A stretch of DNA of 64,000 nucleotides from Dietzia sp. B32 (GCF_024732245.1 NZ_CP093845.1:1860001-1924000), one strand, 5' to 3'; numbered from the stretch's first letter, positions 49,287 to 58,417 are shown. Numbers and translations: made by a program. Notes: a model not told the origin generated them from the letters alone.

Positions 49287-49883
49287 GTGACCGTCTCCGC
49301 CCCGCCACGCCACACCACCCGGGACCGCGCGCTCGCCGCCGCCCACGCCTCGATCCTCGAGAACGGCCCCGGCCGCACCACGATGGTCGAGGTCTCGCGC
49401 CGCTCCGGCGTCGGCCGCACGACCCTCTACCGGCACTGGCCGGACATCACCGCACTGTTCGCCGACCTGCTCACCCGCGAACTCACCGCCGTGGTCGGGC
49501 GCGTCGGCCCGGATCTGCTCGACGGCGCGGTCCACGACGCCGCCGAACTCGCGCGCCTGCTCTGCGCGATGGCCGACGAGGTGCGCACCGACCCCCTGCT
49601 GGACGCGCTGCGGCGCCACGAGAGCGGCCTGCTCGCCGAGTACGTCTTCCACCGTCTCGGCACGTCCCAACGCCGACTCATCGAGTTCCTCCGTGGCCTC
49701 CTCGCCCGTGCCATCGCCGCCGACGACCGCCTCGGCGGCCGCGACCCCGACCACATGGCCACGATGCTCTACCTCGCACTCCAGGGCGCCGTCCTGTCCG
49801 CGCCGCTCGCCGACCCGCCGCTCGACGCGGACTCGTGGCGCTCCGAGCTGCACCTGCTCGTCACCGGGTATCTGGGCCTGTGA
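49287..49883 (+). CDS. TetR-family transcriptional regulator
   Basis: A 198-residue repressor. The N-terminal DNA-binding domain has TRDRALAAAHASILENGPG and the helix-turn-helix SRRSGVGRTTLYRHW; the C-terminal domain (about 70-198) is the ligand-binding/dimer part, with no recognisable ligand. The GTG follows AAGGAGG. The gene ends in a GTGA overlap with glpD and diverges from the flavoprotein-kinase pair, so all four genes may be controlled together, perhaps by a glycerolipid-derived ligand. The M. tuberculosis counterpart by position is Rv2250c. Confidence 0.9.
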   Translation: MTVSAPPRHTTRDRALAAAHASILENGPGRTTMVEVSRRSGVGRTTLYRHWPDITALFADLLTRELTAVVGRVGPDLLDGAVHDAAELARLLCAMADEVRTDPLLDALRRHESGLLAEYVFHRLGTSQRRLIEFLRGLLARAIAADDRLGGRDPDHMATMLYLALQGAVLSAPLADPPLDADSWRSELHLLVTGYLGL

Positions 49884-51526
49884 CCGGCCACGCGGAGACG
49901 GACCCCGGACGCCCCGCCGGCACTGCCCCTCCAGCAGCCCCGTCCACCGCCCTGTCGGCCGATCGCCGCGCGCGCGAGCTCGCCGACCTGCGCGAACGCT
50001 CCACTCCCGTGGACCTCATCGTGATCGGTGGTGGCATCACCGGCGCGGGGATCGCGCTCGACGCCGCCTCCCGCGGGCTCGAGACCGTGCTCCTGGAGGC
50101 CCACGACCTGGCCTTCGGCACGAGCCGCTGGTCCTCCAAGCTCGCCCACGGCGGACTTCGGTACCTGGCGACCGGCAACGTCGGCATCGCGCGCCGCTCG
50201 GCGGTCGAGCGCGGCATCCTCCTCGAGCGGACCGCCCCGCACCTCGTGCGACCGCTCGCGCAGGTGGTGCCCGTCTTCCGCGACACCCCGCCGGTGGGGA
50301 CCGTGCTGCCCGGGCTCGGGTTCGTCGCCGGCACCGTCCTCTCCCGGATGGCCGGAACCCATGCCGACCGCCTACCGGGCGCGCGGGTGCTGGGCCCGCG
50401 CCGGGTCGCCGAGTACGTCTCGGGCGTGCGCCGCGACGGCCTGCGGTTCGGCCACCTCAACTGGGACTGCCAGCTCGTCGACGACGCCCGCCTGGTCACC
50501 GCCGTCGCGCGCACCGCGGCCGGACACGGGGCGCGGGTGATCACGCGCGCGCGGGTGATCGAGGCGAGCGGCACGCAGGTCACCGTCCGCGACGAACTCG
50601 GTGCGAGCGGGGCGGTGGCGGCCGGCGCGGCGCGGAGCGACGACGACGACGAGTTCACCCTCTCCGCGCGAGCCGTCATCTCGGCGACCGGAGTGTGGGC
50701 CGGCCAGACCACTCCCGGGGTGCGCGTGCGCCCCTCGCGTGGCACCCACCTGGTCCTCGACGCGGCCACGTTGGGCCATCCCGTCGGCGCCCTCACCGTG
50801 CCGGTGCCGGGCGAGACCAACCGTTTCTGCTTTGCCATCCCGGCCGAGTTCGGGCGCCTCCACGTGGGGTTGACCGACGTCGACGCCCCCGGCCCGGTGC
50901 CGGATGTGCCGGAGTCGACCGAGGAGGAGGTCGACTTCCTGCTGGACGTGGTCAACCGGGCACTCGAGGTGCGCCTGACCCGCGACGACGTGCTGGGCAC
51001 CTTCGCGGGCCTGCGCCCCCTGGTGGACTCCGGCGACGGTGACACCGCCGACCTCTCCCGGGATCACGCGTTGCTGACCTCGGACAACGGCCTGGTCACG
51101 ATCACCGGTGGAAAGCTCACGGAGTACCGGCTCATGGCCGAGCAGGCTGTGGACCTCGTCGTGCGGCGCGCCGGGCTCCCCGCCGGACCGTGTCGCACCA
51201 CCGACCTGCCGCTCGTCGGTGCGCCGGGACATCCTGTGGCCACCACCTCCTCCGGATTCCTGCCCGCCTCACTGGTCGCGCGCTACGGACAGGAGGCCGG
51301 CGCCGTGATCGCGGCCAGCCTGCTGGACCGGCCGCTCGAGGCGGTGGCCGAGGACCTCGACGTCACCCGAGCCGAGTTCTCCTACGCCGTCACCCACGAG
51401 GGGGCACTCACCGTCGACGACGTGCTGGACCGCCGCAGCCGGGTCGGCCTCGTGCCCGCAGACCGGGCCGCTGCCGAACCCGCAGCCCGCGAGGCCCTCG
51501 GAGCGGTCGATCGCCAGAAACGGTGA
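49880..51526 (+). CDS. glpD: FAD-dependent glycerol-3-phosphate dehydrogenase
   Basis: A 548-residue GlpD: N-terminal FAD-binding VDLIVIGGGITGAGIALDAA, substrate-site TSRWSSKLAHGGLRYLATGN, the long flavin domain, FAGLRPLVDSGDG, DNGLVTITGGKLTEYRLM, and a C-terminal cap domain. It oxidises sn-glycerol 3-phosphate to DHAP and feeds electrons to quinone at the membrane. About 30 disordered residues precede the FAD motif. Coupled to tetR by a GTGA overlap; the divergent flavoprotein would use a DHAP-type substrate, which makes a linked glycerolipid pathway plausible. Confidence 0.93.
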   Translation: MTGHAETDPGRPAGTAPPAAPSTALSADRRARELADLRERSTPVDLIVIGGGITGAGIALDAASRGLETVLLEAHDLAFGTSRWSSKLAHGGLRYLATGNVGIARRSAVERGILLERTAPHLVRPLAQVVPVFRDTPPVGTVLPGLGFVAGTVLSRMAGTHADRLPGARVLGPRRVAEYVSGVRRDGLRFGHLNWDCQLVDDARLVTAVARTAAGHGARVITRARVIEASGTQVTVRDELGASGAVAAGAARSDDDDEFTLSARAVISATGVWAGQTTPGVRVRPSRGTHLVLDAATLGHPVGALTVPVPGETNRFCFAIPAEFGRLHVGLTDVDAPGPVPDVPESTEEEVDFLLDVVNRALEVRLTRDDVLGTFAGLRPLVDSGDGDTADLSRDHALLTSDNGLVTITGGKLTEYRLMAEQAVDLVVRRAGLPAGPCRTTDLPLVGAPGHPVATTSSGFLPASLVARYGQEAGAVIAASLLDRPLEAVAEDLDVTRAEFSYAVTHEGALTVDDVLDRRSRVGLVPADRAAAEPAAREALGAVDRQKR

Positions 51527-51560
51527 AGGGTCCGCGGGCGGGCGGTCACCCGATCCGTCG

Positions 51561-52337
51561 TCAGCCGATCGGGGCGGGCGCCCGGAACTCGGCCACGAAC
51601 TTGCCGTAGGAGAAGGTGGCGAGGGCACGGGCGCGGTGGAGCCCGAGTTCACGCACGGCCCCGGCGAACCGCGCGACATCGGCGTCGCCCTCGTCGGCTC
51701 CCGGGGCGATCGTCACGCGGGCGCCGCTCAGCGGACGCATCCGCCCGCCGCTGGCCGTGGCCTCGGCCGTGACCACCACGGGCTGTCCGTCGAGGACCTG
51801 CACGCAGTTCATGGCGAGCGACTGACTACCCGGGACCGGGACACCGATCCGGGTGTCCAGTTTGAGGTCGACCCCGCCCGTTCCCGTCGAGCCGACCGCC
51901 CCGAGTCGGGCGTCGTCGAGGGCCCCGCCGGCCGTACCGACCATGTCGGCCTTCCACTTGGGAAAGCCCCACAGCTCGTTGCCCGCAGCCAGGGTGAAGT
52001 CCTGGTCGACAGGCAGTTCGTGGATGTGCACCAGCGTCCCGTGACCCGGCACCTTGAGCTGGAATGCCAGTCCCATCTCGTGGTAAGCGCCCAGCACGTT
52101 CCCGGGCACATCGTGGTACCGGACGTGGATCATGATCGCGGGGGTCCGGCCGCCGGGAAGAGCGACCGGCTCGGCACCCCCGGCGTCGAGGAGTGCGGAC
52201 TGGGGGCCACCGGCGATGAGCCTGCGGACGACTGCCGCCCGGGTGAGGAAGGCCGCGCCGGAGACCGAGGCGGACACGACGGGGACCGGAAAGGTGATCT
52301 CGCGCCCTGCGACGACACGGGATGTGGGAGAGGTCAT
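51561..52337 (-). CDS. Acetoacetate decarboxylase family protein
   Basis: A 258-residue protein of the ADC fold: MIHVRYHDVPGNVLGAYHEM, LAAGNELWGFPKWKADM and RALATFSYGKFVAEF. The GFPK motif keeps the Schiff-base Lys of acetoacetate decarboxylase, but the second Lys of the KK pair that lowers its pKa is Trp here, so it may not decarboxylate acetoacetate. No CoA-transferase is adjacent. TACCGT lies 6 bases before the ATG. Confidence 0.78.
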   Translation of the reverse strand: MTSPTSRVVAGREITFPVPVVSASVSGAAFLTRAAVVRRLIAGGPQSALLDAGGAEPVALPGGRTPAIMIHVRYHDVPGNVLGAYHEMGLAFQLKVPGHGTLVHIHELPVDQDFTLAAGNELWGFPKWKADMVGTAGGALDDARLGAVGSTGTGGVDLKLDTRIGVPVPGSQSLAMNCVQVLDGQPVVVTAEATASGGRMRPLSGARVTIAPGADEGDADVARFAGAVRELGLHRARALATFSYGKFVAEFRAPAPIG

Positions 52338-52414
52338 AGGGAGACGGTAGCGGTCGGGCGCTCCGTCTTCACCCGCTTGGATGGCTAACTACCCTGCCCT
52401 GCCTCGCCTCGTTT

Positions 52415-52433
52415 CCGCCACAGCCCGTGGCGG
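52415..52433 (-). terminator. Possible terminator after aspA
   Basis: A 7-bp stem (CCGCCAC / GTGGCGG) with a 5-base loop lies 6 bases after the aspA stop. It is followed on that strand by AAACG rather than a T-run, so termination is uncertain. Confidence 0.4.
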
Positions 52434-52438
52434 CCGCC

Positions 52439-53902
52439 TCAGCCCGTCGGGCCGGTCACGTCCTGCCCGGGCTGGGCCACGGCGGAGTTGGCCGCGCGGC
52501 CCTTGTACTTGGGTCGGAGCAGGTTGGACGGCGACAGGATGTCGTCGAGCTCCTCCGCCGACAGCAGGCCCATCTCCAGCACCACCTCGCGGACCCCGCG
52601 GCCCGACCGGGCGCACTCGCGGCCCACCTGGTCGCCGTTGTGGTGACCGATGATCGGGTTGAGATAGGTGACGATCCCGATCGAGTTCATCACGTTCTGT
52701 CTGGCCACCTCGACGTTGGCGGTGATCCCCACGACGCACTTTTCGGTCAGCGTCTCGATGGCCCTGGTCAGTAGCGAGATCGACTCGAACATCGCCTGGG
52801 CGATCACCGGTTCCATGACGTTGAGCTGCAGCTGACCGGCTTCGGCCGCCATGGTCACCGCGACGTCGTTGCCGATCACCTTGAAGCACACCTGGTTGAC
52901 GACCTCGGGGATCACCGGGTTGACCTTGGCCGGCATGATCGACGACCCGGCCTGCAGCTCCGGCAGGTTGATCTCGTTGAGACCGGCGCGCGGCCCCGAG
53001 GACAGCAACCGCAGGTCGTTGCAGATCTTGGAGACCTTGACCGCGGTCCGCTTGAGGGCGGCGTGGACGTTGACGTAGTCACCGGTATCGCTGGTGGCCT
53101 CGATGAGGTTCATCGCGCCGGTGACCGGCAACCCGGTGACGGCCCGCAGATGCTTGATCACGGCGCGGCGGTAATCGGGCGGGGTGTTGACGCCGGTGCC
53201 GATCGCGGTGGCACCGAGGTTGACGTCGAGGAGCATCCGGGCGGCCGCGCCGAGGACGTGGAGTTCCTCGTCGAGCGTCACGGCGAAGCCGCCGAACTCC
53301 TGGCCCATCGACATGGGGACCGCGTCCTGCAGCTGGGTGCGGCCCATCTTGAGGACCTCGCGGAACTCCTCCGACTTGTCGTAGCAGGCCTCCCGCAGCG
53401 CGACGATCGCCGGCTCCAGCCGCTCGAGCGCGTGCCACAGTGCGATCCGGAATCCGGTCGGGTAGGCGTCGTTCGTGGACTGCGAACGGTTGACATCGTC
53501 GTTGGGGCTGATGATGTCGTAGGCGCCCCTGGGGTGGCCGAGTCGTTCGAGGGCGAGGTTGGCCACGACCTCGTTGGTGTTCATGTTCACCGAGGTGCCG
53601 GCGCCGCCCTGGTACTGGCAGGACGGGAACTGGTCCATGCAGCGGCCGTCGACCAGGATCTCGTCGCAGGCCCCGACGATCGCGTCCGCCACCGTCTCGT
53701 CCAGGACGCCCATCTCGAGATTCGCCAGCGCTGCGGCCTTCTTGACCATGACCATTCCGCGCACGAAGTCGGGGATGTCGCTGATGGTGGAGGTGGCGAT
53801 CGGGAAGTTCTCGACGGCCCGGACCGTGTGGATCCCGTAATAGGCCTCCGCCGGGACCTCCTTGGTGCCGAGCAGGTCTTGTTCCACACGGGTGTGACTC
53901 AT
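52439..53902 (-). CDS. aspA: Aspartate ammonia-lyase
   Basis: A 487-residue aspartase of the fumarase/aspartase superfamily, converting aspartate to fumarate and ammonia. The superfamily signature is [15 protein letters not shown]; other markers are [30 protein letters not shown] and [16 protein letters not shown], all in aspartase rather than fumarase form. About 15-20 C-terminal residues after NLLRPKYKG are Ala/Gly-rich. The ATG follows GGAGG at three to four bases. Divergent from the PAP2 gene. Confidence 0.93.
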   Translation of the reverse strand: MSHTRVEQDLLGTKEVPAEAYYGIHTVRAVENFPIATSTISDIPDFVRGMVMVKKAAALANLEMGVLDETVADAIVGACDEILVDGRCMDQFPSCQYQGGAGTSVNMNTNEVVANLALERLGHPRGAYDIISPNDDVNRSQSTNDAYPTGFRIALWHALERLEPAIVALREACYDKSEEFREVLKMGRTQLQDAVPMSMGQEFGGFAVTLDEELHVLGAAARMLLDVNLGATAIGTGVNTPPDYRRAVIKHLRAVTGLPVTGAMNLIEATSDTGDYVNVHAALKRTAVKVSKICNDLRLLSSGPRAGLNEINLPELQAGSSIMPAKVNPVIPEVVNQVCFKVIGNDVAVTMAAEAGQLQLNVMEPVIAQAMFESISLLTRAIETLTEKCVVGITANVEVARQNVMNSIGIVTYLNPIIGHHNGDQVGRECARSGRGVREVVLEMGLLSAEELDDILSPSNLLRPKYKGRAANSAVAQPGQDVTGPTG

Positions 53903-54009
53903 TCGTCCTCCGCCTCTCGGGTCGCCTGCGGCCCACCCTAACCGGGCGGCCGGAGTGCTCGCCGCGATCCGCGGGCGAGAAGGCCACCGCACTGCCTAGT
54001 GTGGGGGGC

Positions 54010-54831
54010 ATGTCCCGCACGACGCTGTCCCGTCGCACCCGAGTGCTGAACTCTGCGCGGGACATCCTGCGACAGCTGCACCCGTCGGACGGGGTGCTGG
54101 GCAGCATCGTCGACCGTCGCGAGATGCCGCTGCCGCGGGGGACGTGGCCGATATTCGGGGTGGCGTTCGTCGGGTTCGCGACCCCGGTGATCGGGTTCGT
54201 CGAACTGGCCGAGCGCATCCGTGGGGACGCGGGACTGCCCTTCGACCGCCCCGTCATGTTGTGGCTCCAGCGCCGGCACTCTCCCCGCAACACCCGCATC
54301 GTCCGCGCCGTCACCGAGCTCGGCGGTGTCACGGCGGTGCCCTTGTTCGCGCTCGCCACCTCCGCCTACCTGGTCTCCGTCCGGGGCAGCCGACGGCCGG
54401 CAGCACTGCTGACGGTGTCCCTGGTGGGGTCGACGATCATCAACTCCGTCCTCAAGGCCCTGTACCGCCGGGGGCGCCCCACGTTCTTCACCCACATCGT
54501 GGAGGAGAAGAGCTACTCGTTCCCGAGCGGGCACGCCATGGCGAGCGCGGCGTTGGCCGGGTGTGCCTGCGTCCTGGCGTGGCCGACACCGTGGCGGTAT
54601 CCGGTGATCGCCGGGTCGGCGGCGTACGTCCCGGCCATCGGCGTCACCCGCATGTACCTGGGCGTGCACTTCCCCAGCGACATCCTGGCCGGCTGGTGCG
54701 TGAGCCTGGCGTGGGTGGGTGAGGTGGCCACCATCATGTGGTTGATGGACCGCCTCGACGACTCCCCCACCCCGATGATCACGCGCCGCAGGACACCCCG
54801 CGAGGCCGTCACCCGCGAGGTCTCGGCGTGA
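54010..54831 (+). CDS. PAP2-superfamily phosphatase
   Basis: A 273-residue membrane phosphatase with all three PAP2 motifs: KALYRRGRP, SFPSGHAM and TRMYLGVHFPSDILAG. Five or six hydrophobic segments; active site on the outer face, by family. Probably dephosphorylates phosphatidic acid or polyprenyl diphosphate. TAGTGT lies 7 bases before ATG 54010. The stop overlaps the macro-domain gene as GTGA. Confidence 0.88.
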   Translation: MSRTTLSRRTRVLNSARDILRQLHPSDGVLGSIVDRREMPLPRGTWPIFGVAFVGFATPVIGFVELAERIRGDAGLPFDRPVMLWLQRRHSPRNTRIVRAVTELGGVTAVPLFALATSAYLVSVRGSRRPAALLTVSLVGSTIINSVLKALYRRGRPTFFTHIVEEKSYSFPSGHAMASAALAGCACVLAWPTPWRYPVIAGSAAYVPAIGVTRMYLGVHFPSDILAGWCVSLAWVGEVATIMWLMDRLDDSPTPMITRRRTPREAVTREVSA

Positions 54832-55520
54832 CGACGACGAGGCGCGCCCGGATCGAACTGGGCCATGGCGACATCACCCGGATCGCCGTGGACGCGGTCG
54901 TCAACGCGGCCAACAGTTCGCTGCTCGGGGGCGGCGGCGTGGACGGGGCGATCCACCGCGCGGGCGGGCCGACGATCCTGGCCGAATGCCGGGAGCTGAG
55001 GGCGGGTCGTCTGCGCGGCGGGCTGCCCACCGGGCAGGCCGTGGCGACCGGCGCCGGGGACCTGCCCGCCCGCTGGGTCATCCACACCGTGGGGCCGGTC
55101 TACGGGCGGGACGGTGGCGCGGACGGCGGAGCGGACGGCACCGGCAGGTCGCTCCTGGTCGACTGCTACCGCAACTCCCTGGCCGTGGCCGATGACCTCG
55201 GGGCCCGCTCCGTCGCGTTCCCGTTGATCTCCGCCGGGGCCTACGGGTGGCCGCGCGAGGACGCGGTCCGCACCGCCCTCCGGACGCTGGTCGAGACCGA
55301 GACCGAGGTGGAGGCTGCGACGCTCATGCTGTTCGACGCGACACTCTCGGCCTGGCCGAGCAGTGCCTCGCCGAGATCCTGCCCCGCTGACCACGCCGCC
55401 CCCGCCCGCATCCCGCACTCCGCCCCCGCCCGCATCCCACACTCCGCCCCCGCCCACGTCCCGCACTCCGCCCCCGCCCGCATCCCGCCGGATCCGCTAC
55501 CCTCCCTCCGGATCTGCTAG
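54828..55520 (+). CDS. Macro-domain protein with probable C-terminal frameshift
   Basis: A macro (ADP-ribose-binding) domain starting at the GTG of a GTGA overlap: IELGHGDITRIAVDAVVNAA, NSSLLGGGGVDGAIHRAGG, GQAVATGAGDLPARWVIHTV and FPLISAGAYGWPRED. The family hydrolyses ADP-ribose esters or O-acetyl-ADP-ribose. After LMLFDA (55340) the frame gives TLSAWPSS..., but the -1 frame gives DTLGLAEQCLAEILPR and a stop at 55390 if one G is restored after GACGCG. The intact ancestral protein would be about 187 residues. As read, the frame continues through a 24-bp repeat array into APARIPHS repeats and ends IRIC-like at 230 residues. The catalytic region is unaffected. Confidence 0.82.
   Translation: MTTTRRARIELGHGDITRIAVDAVVNAANSSLLGGGGVDGAIHRAGGPTILAECRELRAGRLRGGLPTGQAVATGAGDLPARWVIHTVGPVYGRDGGADGGADGTGRSLLVDCYRNSLAVADDLGARSVAFPLISAGAYGWPREDAVRTALRTLVETETEVEAATLMLFDATLSAWPSSASPRSCPADHAAPARIPHSAPARIPHSAPAHVPHSAPARIPPDPLPSLRIC
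55397..55492. repeat. 24-bp tandem repeat, four copies
   Basis: Four 24-base units beginning CGCCCCCGCCC. The first starts 7 bases after the stop codon that the unshifted macro-domain frame would use. In the shifted frame the array encodes four copies of APARIPHS. The ancestral array was therefore probably intergenic. Confidence 0.88.
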
Positions 55521-55560
55521 TCCAAACCGACCAGCGGATCCAGATTTGGCATAGCGGATC
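55491..55560. repeat. Nested inverted repeats with GATCCGCTA core
   Basis: Outer half-sites GATCCGCTA (55491-55499) and TAGCGGATC (55552-55560) are perfect complements; an inner pair, GGATCTGCT (55510-55518) and AGCGGATCC (55533-55541), matches at eight of nine. The same core forms the 14-bp arms of the 210-277 repeat, so these are probably copies of one dispersed intergenic element. Confidence 0.68.
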
Positions 55561-55573
55561 TCTGTGAAGGGGG

Positions 55574-56227
55574 ATGGCGGAGGGCATGACGGTCGAGAGC
55601 GGTGGACCAACGCGTGGCGCGGTCGCGGCGGATAGGCCGACGCGTGGCGCGGTGCCGGCGGCCGCACTGACGGAGATCTGCGCCCCGTGGGTGATGCTCA
55701 CGGTCGGGTCGGTGCATCTCGGCCGGGCGGTGGGGTCGACCGGGTGGGGCGTCGCGACCGCCGCGGGCCTGGGCCTGGTGCCGCAGGCGGCGATCACCTG
55801 GCGGGTCCGCCGGAAGGCACTGTCGGACCATCACGTCACCAGGCGGGAGGACCGCCCCCTGGTGATCGCCGGCATCGCCGGGTCCGTGGCGGCACTGCTG
55901 GCGGCCCAGCAGACGCGCGGCGCCCCCGATGAGTTGCGTCGCATGAGCCGGGCCGCGCTGGTGGCGTTGGGCGTGGCCGGCACCGCGACCCTGAAGGTCA
56001 AGGTCTCTTTCCACACCGCCGTGCTCTCCGGGGTGGTGGCGGTCCTCGCCCGGGAACTCTCACCCCGCTACTGGCGACTGCTGGGGCTCGTGCCGACGGT
56101 GGCCTGGGCGCGCGTGCGGATCAGCCACCACACCCCGACCGAGACCGCGCTCGGCGCGATGATCGGACTGGCCTGCGGATCCCTCGGCACCGGCCGCGTC
56201 AGCACCGGCCGCGTCGGCCGCGTCTGA
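55574..56227 (+). CDS. PAP2-like membrane protein, possibly inactive
   Basis: A 217-residue protein with about five hydrophobic segments from residue 32 onward. The order and spacing, with VSFHTAVLSGVVAVLAREL and ARVRISHHTPTETALGAMIG, recall the second and third PAP2 motifs (SxH / R-x5-H-x3-D), but the Lys/Arg-rich first motif and the final Asp are not clear, so activity is doubtful. The start is ATG 55574 after AAGGGGG; ATG 55586 is also possible. The first 30 residues have a repeated PTRGAV. A 15-bp repeat runs across the stop and gives the GRVSTGRVGRV tail. Confidence 0.62.
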   Translation: MAEGMTVESGGPTRGAVAADRPTRGAVPAAALTEICAPWVMLTVGSVHLGRAVGSTGWGVATAAGLGLVPQAAITWRVRRKALSDHHVTRREDRPLVIAGIAGSVAALLAAQQTRGAPDELRRMSRAALVALGVAGTATLKVKVSFHTAVLSGVVAVLARELSPRYWRLLGLVPTVAWARVRISHHTPTETALGAMIGLACGSLGTGRVSTGRVGRV

Positions 56228-56280
56228 GCCGGCCGCGTCTGCGCCGGCCGCGTCGGCACCGGCCGCGTCGGTGCCGGCCG
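56189..56280. repeat. 15-bp tandem repeat spanning a stop codon
   Basis: About six units of the type ACCGGCCGCGTCGGC, one truncated to 9 bases, run from the last 13 codons of the membrane-protein gene through its TGA (56225-56227) and on for 50 bases. Copy-number change in the first part would alter protein length in steps of five residues. Confidence 0.85.
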
Positions 56281-56289
56281 GAGAACGCC

Positions 56290-56332
56290 CGCCGCCCCGC
56301 GGGAGCCCTGAGAGGGGTCCGGCGGGGCGGCG
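56290..56332. terminator. GC-rich hairpin between convergent genes
   Basis: An 11-bp stem (CGCCGCCCCGC and its complement) with a 21-base loop separates the membrane-protein gene and htpG. No T-run follows. Confidence 0.6.
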
Positions 56333-56365
56333 GGGCCAGCGGCGCGATCGGCCGATGGACCGGCG

Positions 56366-58417
56366 TCAGATGCGGTCGACCAGCAACTTGGCGAACGCGG
56401 CCGGATCGGCGAGCGTGCCACCCTCCGCGAGGACGGCCGCGCCCGAGAGCAGCCGGGCGGTGTCGCCCAGGCCGGGCGCCGACGGGTCCTCGGCGTGCTG
56501 GGCGCGCAGACGCTCCACGAGCGGGTGACCGGGGTTGAGCTCGAGGATCCGCTTGCTCGTGGGCAACTCCATGCCGGAGGCGCGGTACATGGCCTCGAGC
56601 TGCGGCGTCATGTCGAACTCGTCACCGACCATGCAGGCCGCCGACTCGGTGAGACGATGCGACAGGCGGACCTGCTTGACCTCGTCCGACAGCTCCTGGC
56701 CCAGCCAGGTGAGCAGATCCGCGAACTCGGCCGCGTCGGGCTCGTCCTTCTTCTCCTCACCCTCCGAGCCGATGCCGGACAGGTCCACGTCGCCCTTGGC
56801 CACCGACCGCAGGCGCTTGCCGTCGACCTCGCCGACCGCGTCCACCCACACCTCGTCGACGGGGTCGGTGAGGATGAGGACCTCGACGCCACGGGCCCGG
56901 AATGCCTCCAGGTGCGGGGAGTTCTCCACCGCCGCGCGGGAGGTGCCGGTGAGGTAGTAGATCTCCTCCTGCCCGTCGGCCATCCGGGAGATGTACTCGG
57001 CGATGGTGGTGCCCACCTCGTCGTCGTTCCCGGTCGACGTCTCGTCGCCCTCCGACGCGCTCTCCGGGGCCTTCTCCGACACGGGCCGGGTGGACGCGAA
57101 CGTGCTCACGGCCAGCAGCTGCTCGCGGGAGTCGACGTCGGAGATCAGGCCCTCCTTGAGGACAGCACCGAAGTTGGCCCAGAAGCTGCGGAACTCCTCC
57201 GGGCGGTCGGTCCTGATCTGCTCGATCGTCTGCAGCACCCGCTTGACCAGGCGCTTGCGGATCGCCCGGATCTGGCGGTCCTGCTGGAGGATCTCGCGGG
57301 AGACGTTGAGCGACAGGTCCTGGGCGTCGACGATGCCCTTGACGAAGCGCAGGAATGGCGGGACCAGCTCCTCGCAGTCGTCCATGATGAACACCCGCCG
57401 CACGTACAGCTGCACCCCGCGCTTGGTGTCCGGGGAGAACAGGTCGAACGGGACCTGCGTGGGCAGGAAGAGCAGCGCCTGGTACTCGAACGTGCCCTCC
57501 GCCTTGAGGGTGATGGTCTCCAGCGGCTCGTCCCACGCGTGCGAGACGTGGCGGTAGAACTCGGCGTACTCCTCGTCGGTGACCTCGGAGCGGGGCCGCG
57601 TCCACAACGCCTTCTGGGAGTTGAGCGTCTCCGTCTCGGTAACCGTGCCACCGGCCTCGGACGGGTCGGCGTCCCCGGTGGTGTCGGCGTCCCCGTCACC
57701 CGGCTCGGGCGACGGCGCCGGTCGCTCGACGTCCATACGGATCGGCCAGGCGATGAAGTCCGAGTAGGTGCGCACGACCCGGCGCAGCGTGTGCTCCTCG
57801 GCGTAGTCGGGGAGCGCCGCATCCCCGCCGGCCGGCTTGAGGTGCAGGATCACCGAGGTGCCCTGCGGGGCGTCCGGGGCCTCCTCGATCGTGTACGTGT
57901 CCTCGCCGCTCGAGGTCCAGCGCGTCCCTACGTCCTCGCCCGCCTTGCGGGTGACCAGGGTGACCGTGTCGGCGACCATGAACGTCGAGTAGAAGCCGAT
58001 GCCGAACTGGCCGATGAGGTCCGCGGTCGCCTGCTCGGAGATCTCTCCCGACTCCTGCGCCGCCCGCGCGGCGGAGAGCGCCTCCCGCATCTGTCCGGTG
58101 CCGGACCTGGCGAGGGTTCCGATGAGGTCCACCACCTCGTCGCGGGACATGCCGATGCCGTTGTCGCGGATCGTCAGCGTCCGGGTGGCGGCATCCGGGA
58201 TCAGCTCGATGTGCAGATCCGAGGTGTCCACGCCCAGCGAGGAGTCCTGCAGCGCGGCCAGCCGGAGCTTGTCCAGCGCGTCGGACGAGTTGGAGATGAC
58301 CTCGCGCAGGAAGGTGTCCGGATTCGAATAGATCGAGTGGATCATCAGATCCAACAGCTGCCGGGTCTCGGCCTGGAACTCCCGGGTCTCGGCTGCACCG
58401 GAGGTCTGCGGGCTCAT
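56366..58417 (-). CDS. htpG: Hsp90-family chaperone HtpG
   Basis: A 683-residue Hsp90. GHKL ATPase motifs are intact: YSNPDTFLREVISNSSDALD, DNGIGMSRDEVVDLIGT and GQFGIGFYSTFMVAD; the middle domain has RRVFIMDDCEELVPPFL and the C-terminal domain MTPQLEAMYRASG. It is longer than E. coli HtpG (624) because of two acidic insertions, at about residues 232-258 (PEPGDGDADTTGDADPSEAG) and 444-468, the first at the N-middle junction where eukaryotic Hsp90 has its charged linker. The ATG is preceded by AAAGGA, about 12 bases away. Confidence 0.95.
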   Translation of the reverse strand: MSPQTSGAAETREFQAETRQLLDLMIHSIYSNPDTFLREVISNSSDALDKLRLAALQDSSLGVDTSDLHIELIPDAATRTLTIRDNGIGMSRDEVVDLIGTLARSGTGQMREALSAARAAQESGEISEQATADLIGQFGIGFYSTFMVADTVTLVTRKAGEDVGTRWTSSGEDTYTIEEAPDAPQGTSVILHLKPAGGDAALPDYAEEHTLRRVVRTYSDFIAWPIRMDVERPAPSPEPGDGDADTTGDADPSEAGGTVTETETLNSQKALWTRPRSEVTDEEYAEFYRHVSHAWDEPLETITLKAEGTFEYQALLFLPTQVPFDLFSPDTKRGVQLYVRRVFIMDDCEELVPPFLRFVKGIVDAQDLSLNVSREILQQDRQIRAIRKRLVKRVLQTIEQIRTDRPEEFRSFWANFGAVLKEGLISDVDSREQLLAVSTFASTRPVSEKAPESASEGDETSTGNDDEVGTTIAEYISRMADGQEEIYYLTGTSRAAVENSPHLEAFRARGVEVLILTDPVDEVWVDAVGEVDGKRLRSVAKGDVDLSGIGSEGEEKKDEPDAAEFADLLTWLGQELSDEVKQVRLSHRLTESAACMVGDEFDMTPQLEAMYRASGMELPTSKRILELNPGHPLVERLRAQHAEDPSAPGLGDTARLLSGAAVLAEGGTLADPAAFAKLLVDRI

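Noticed and set aside
49930-50362. Minus-strand frame opposite glpD with few stops.
   Set aside because: Shadow of glpD; no ribosome binding site or domain.
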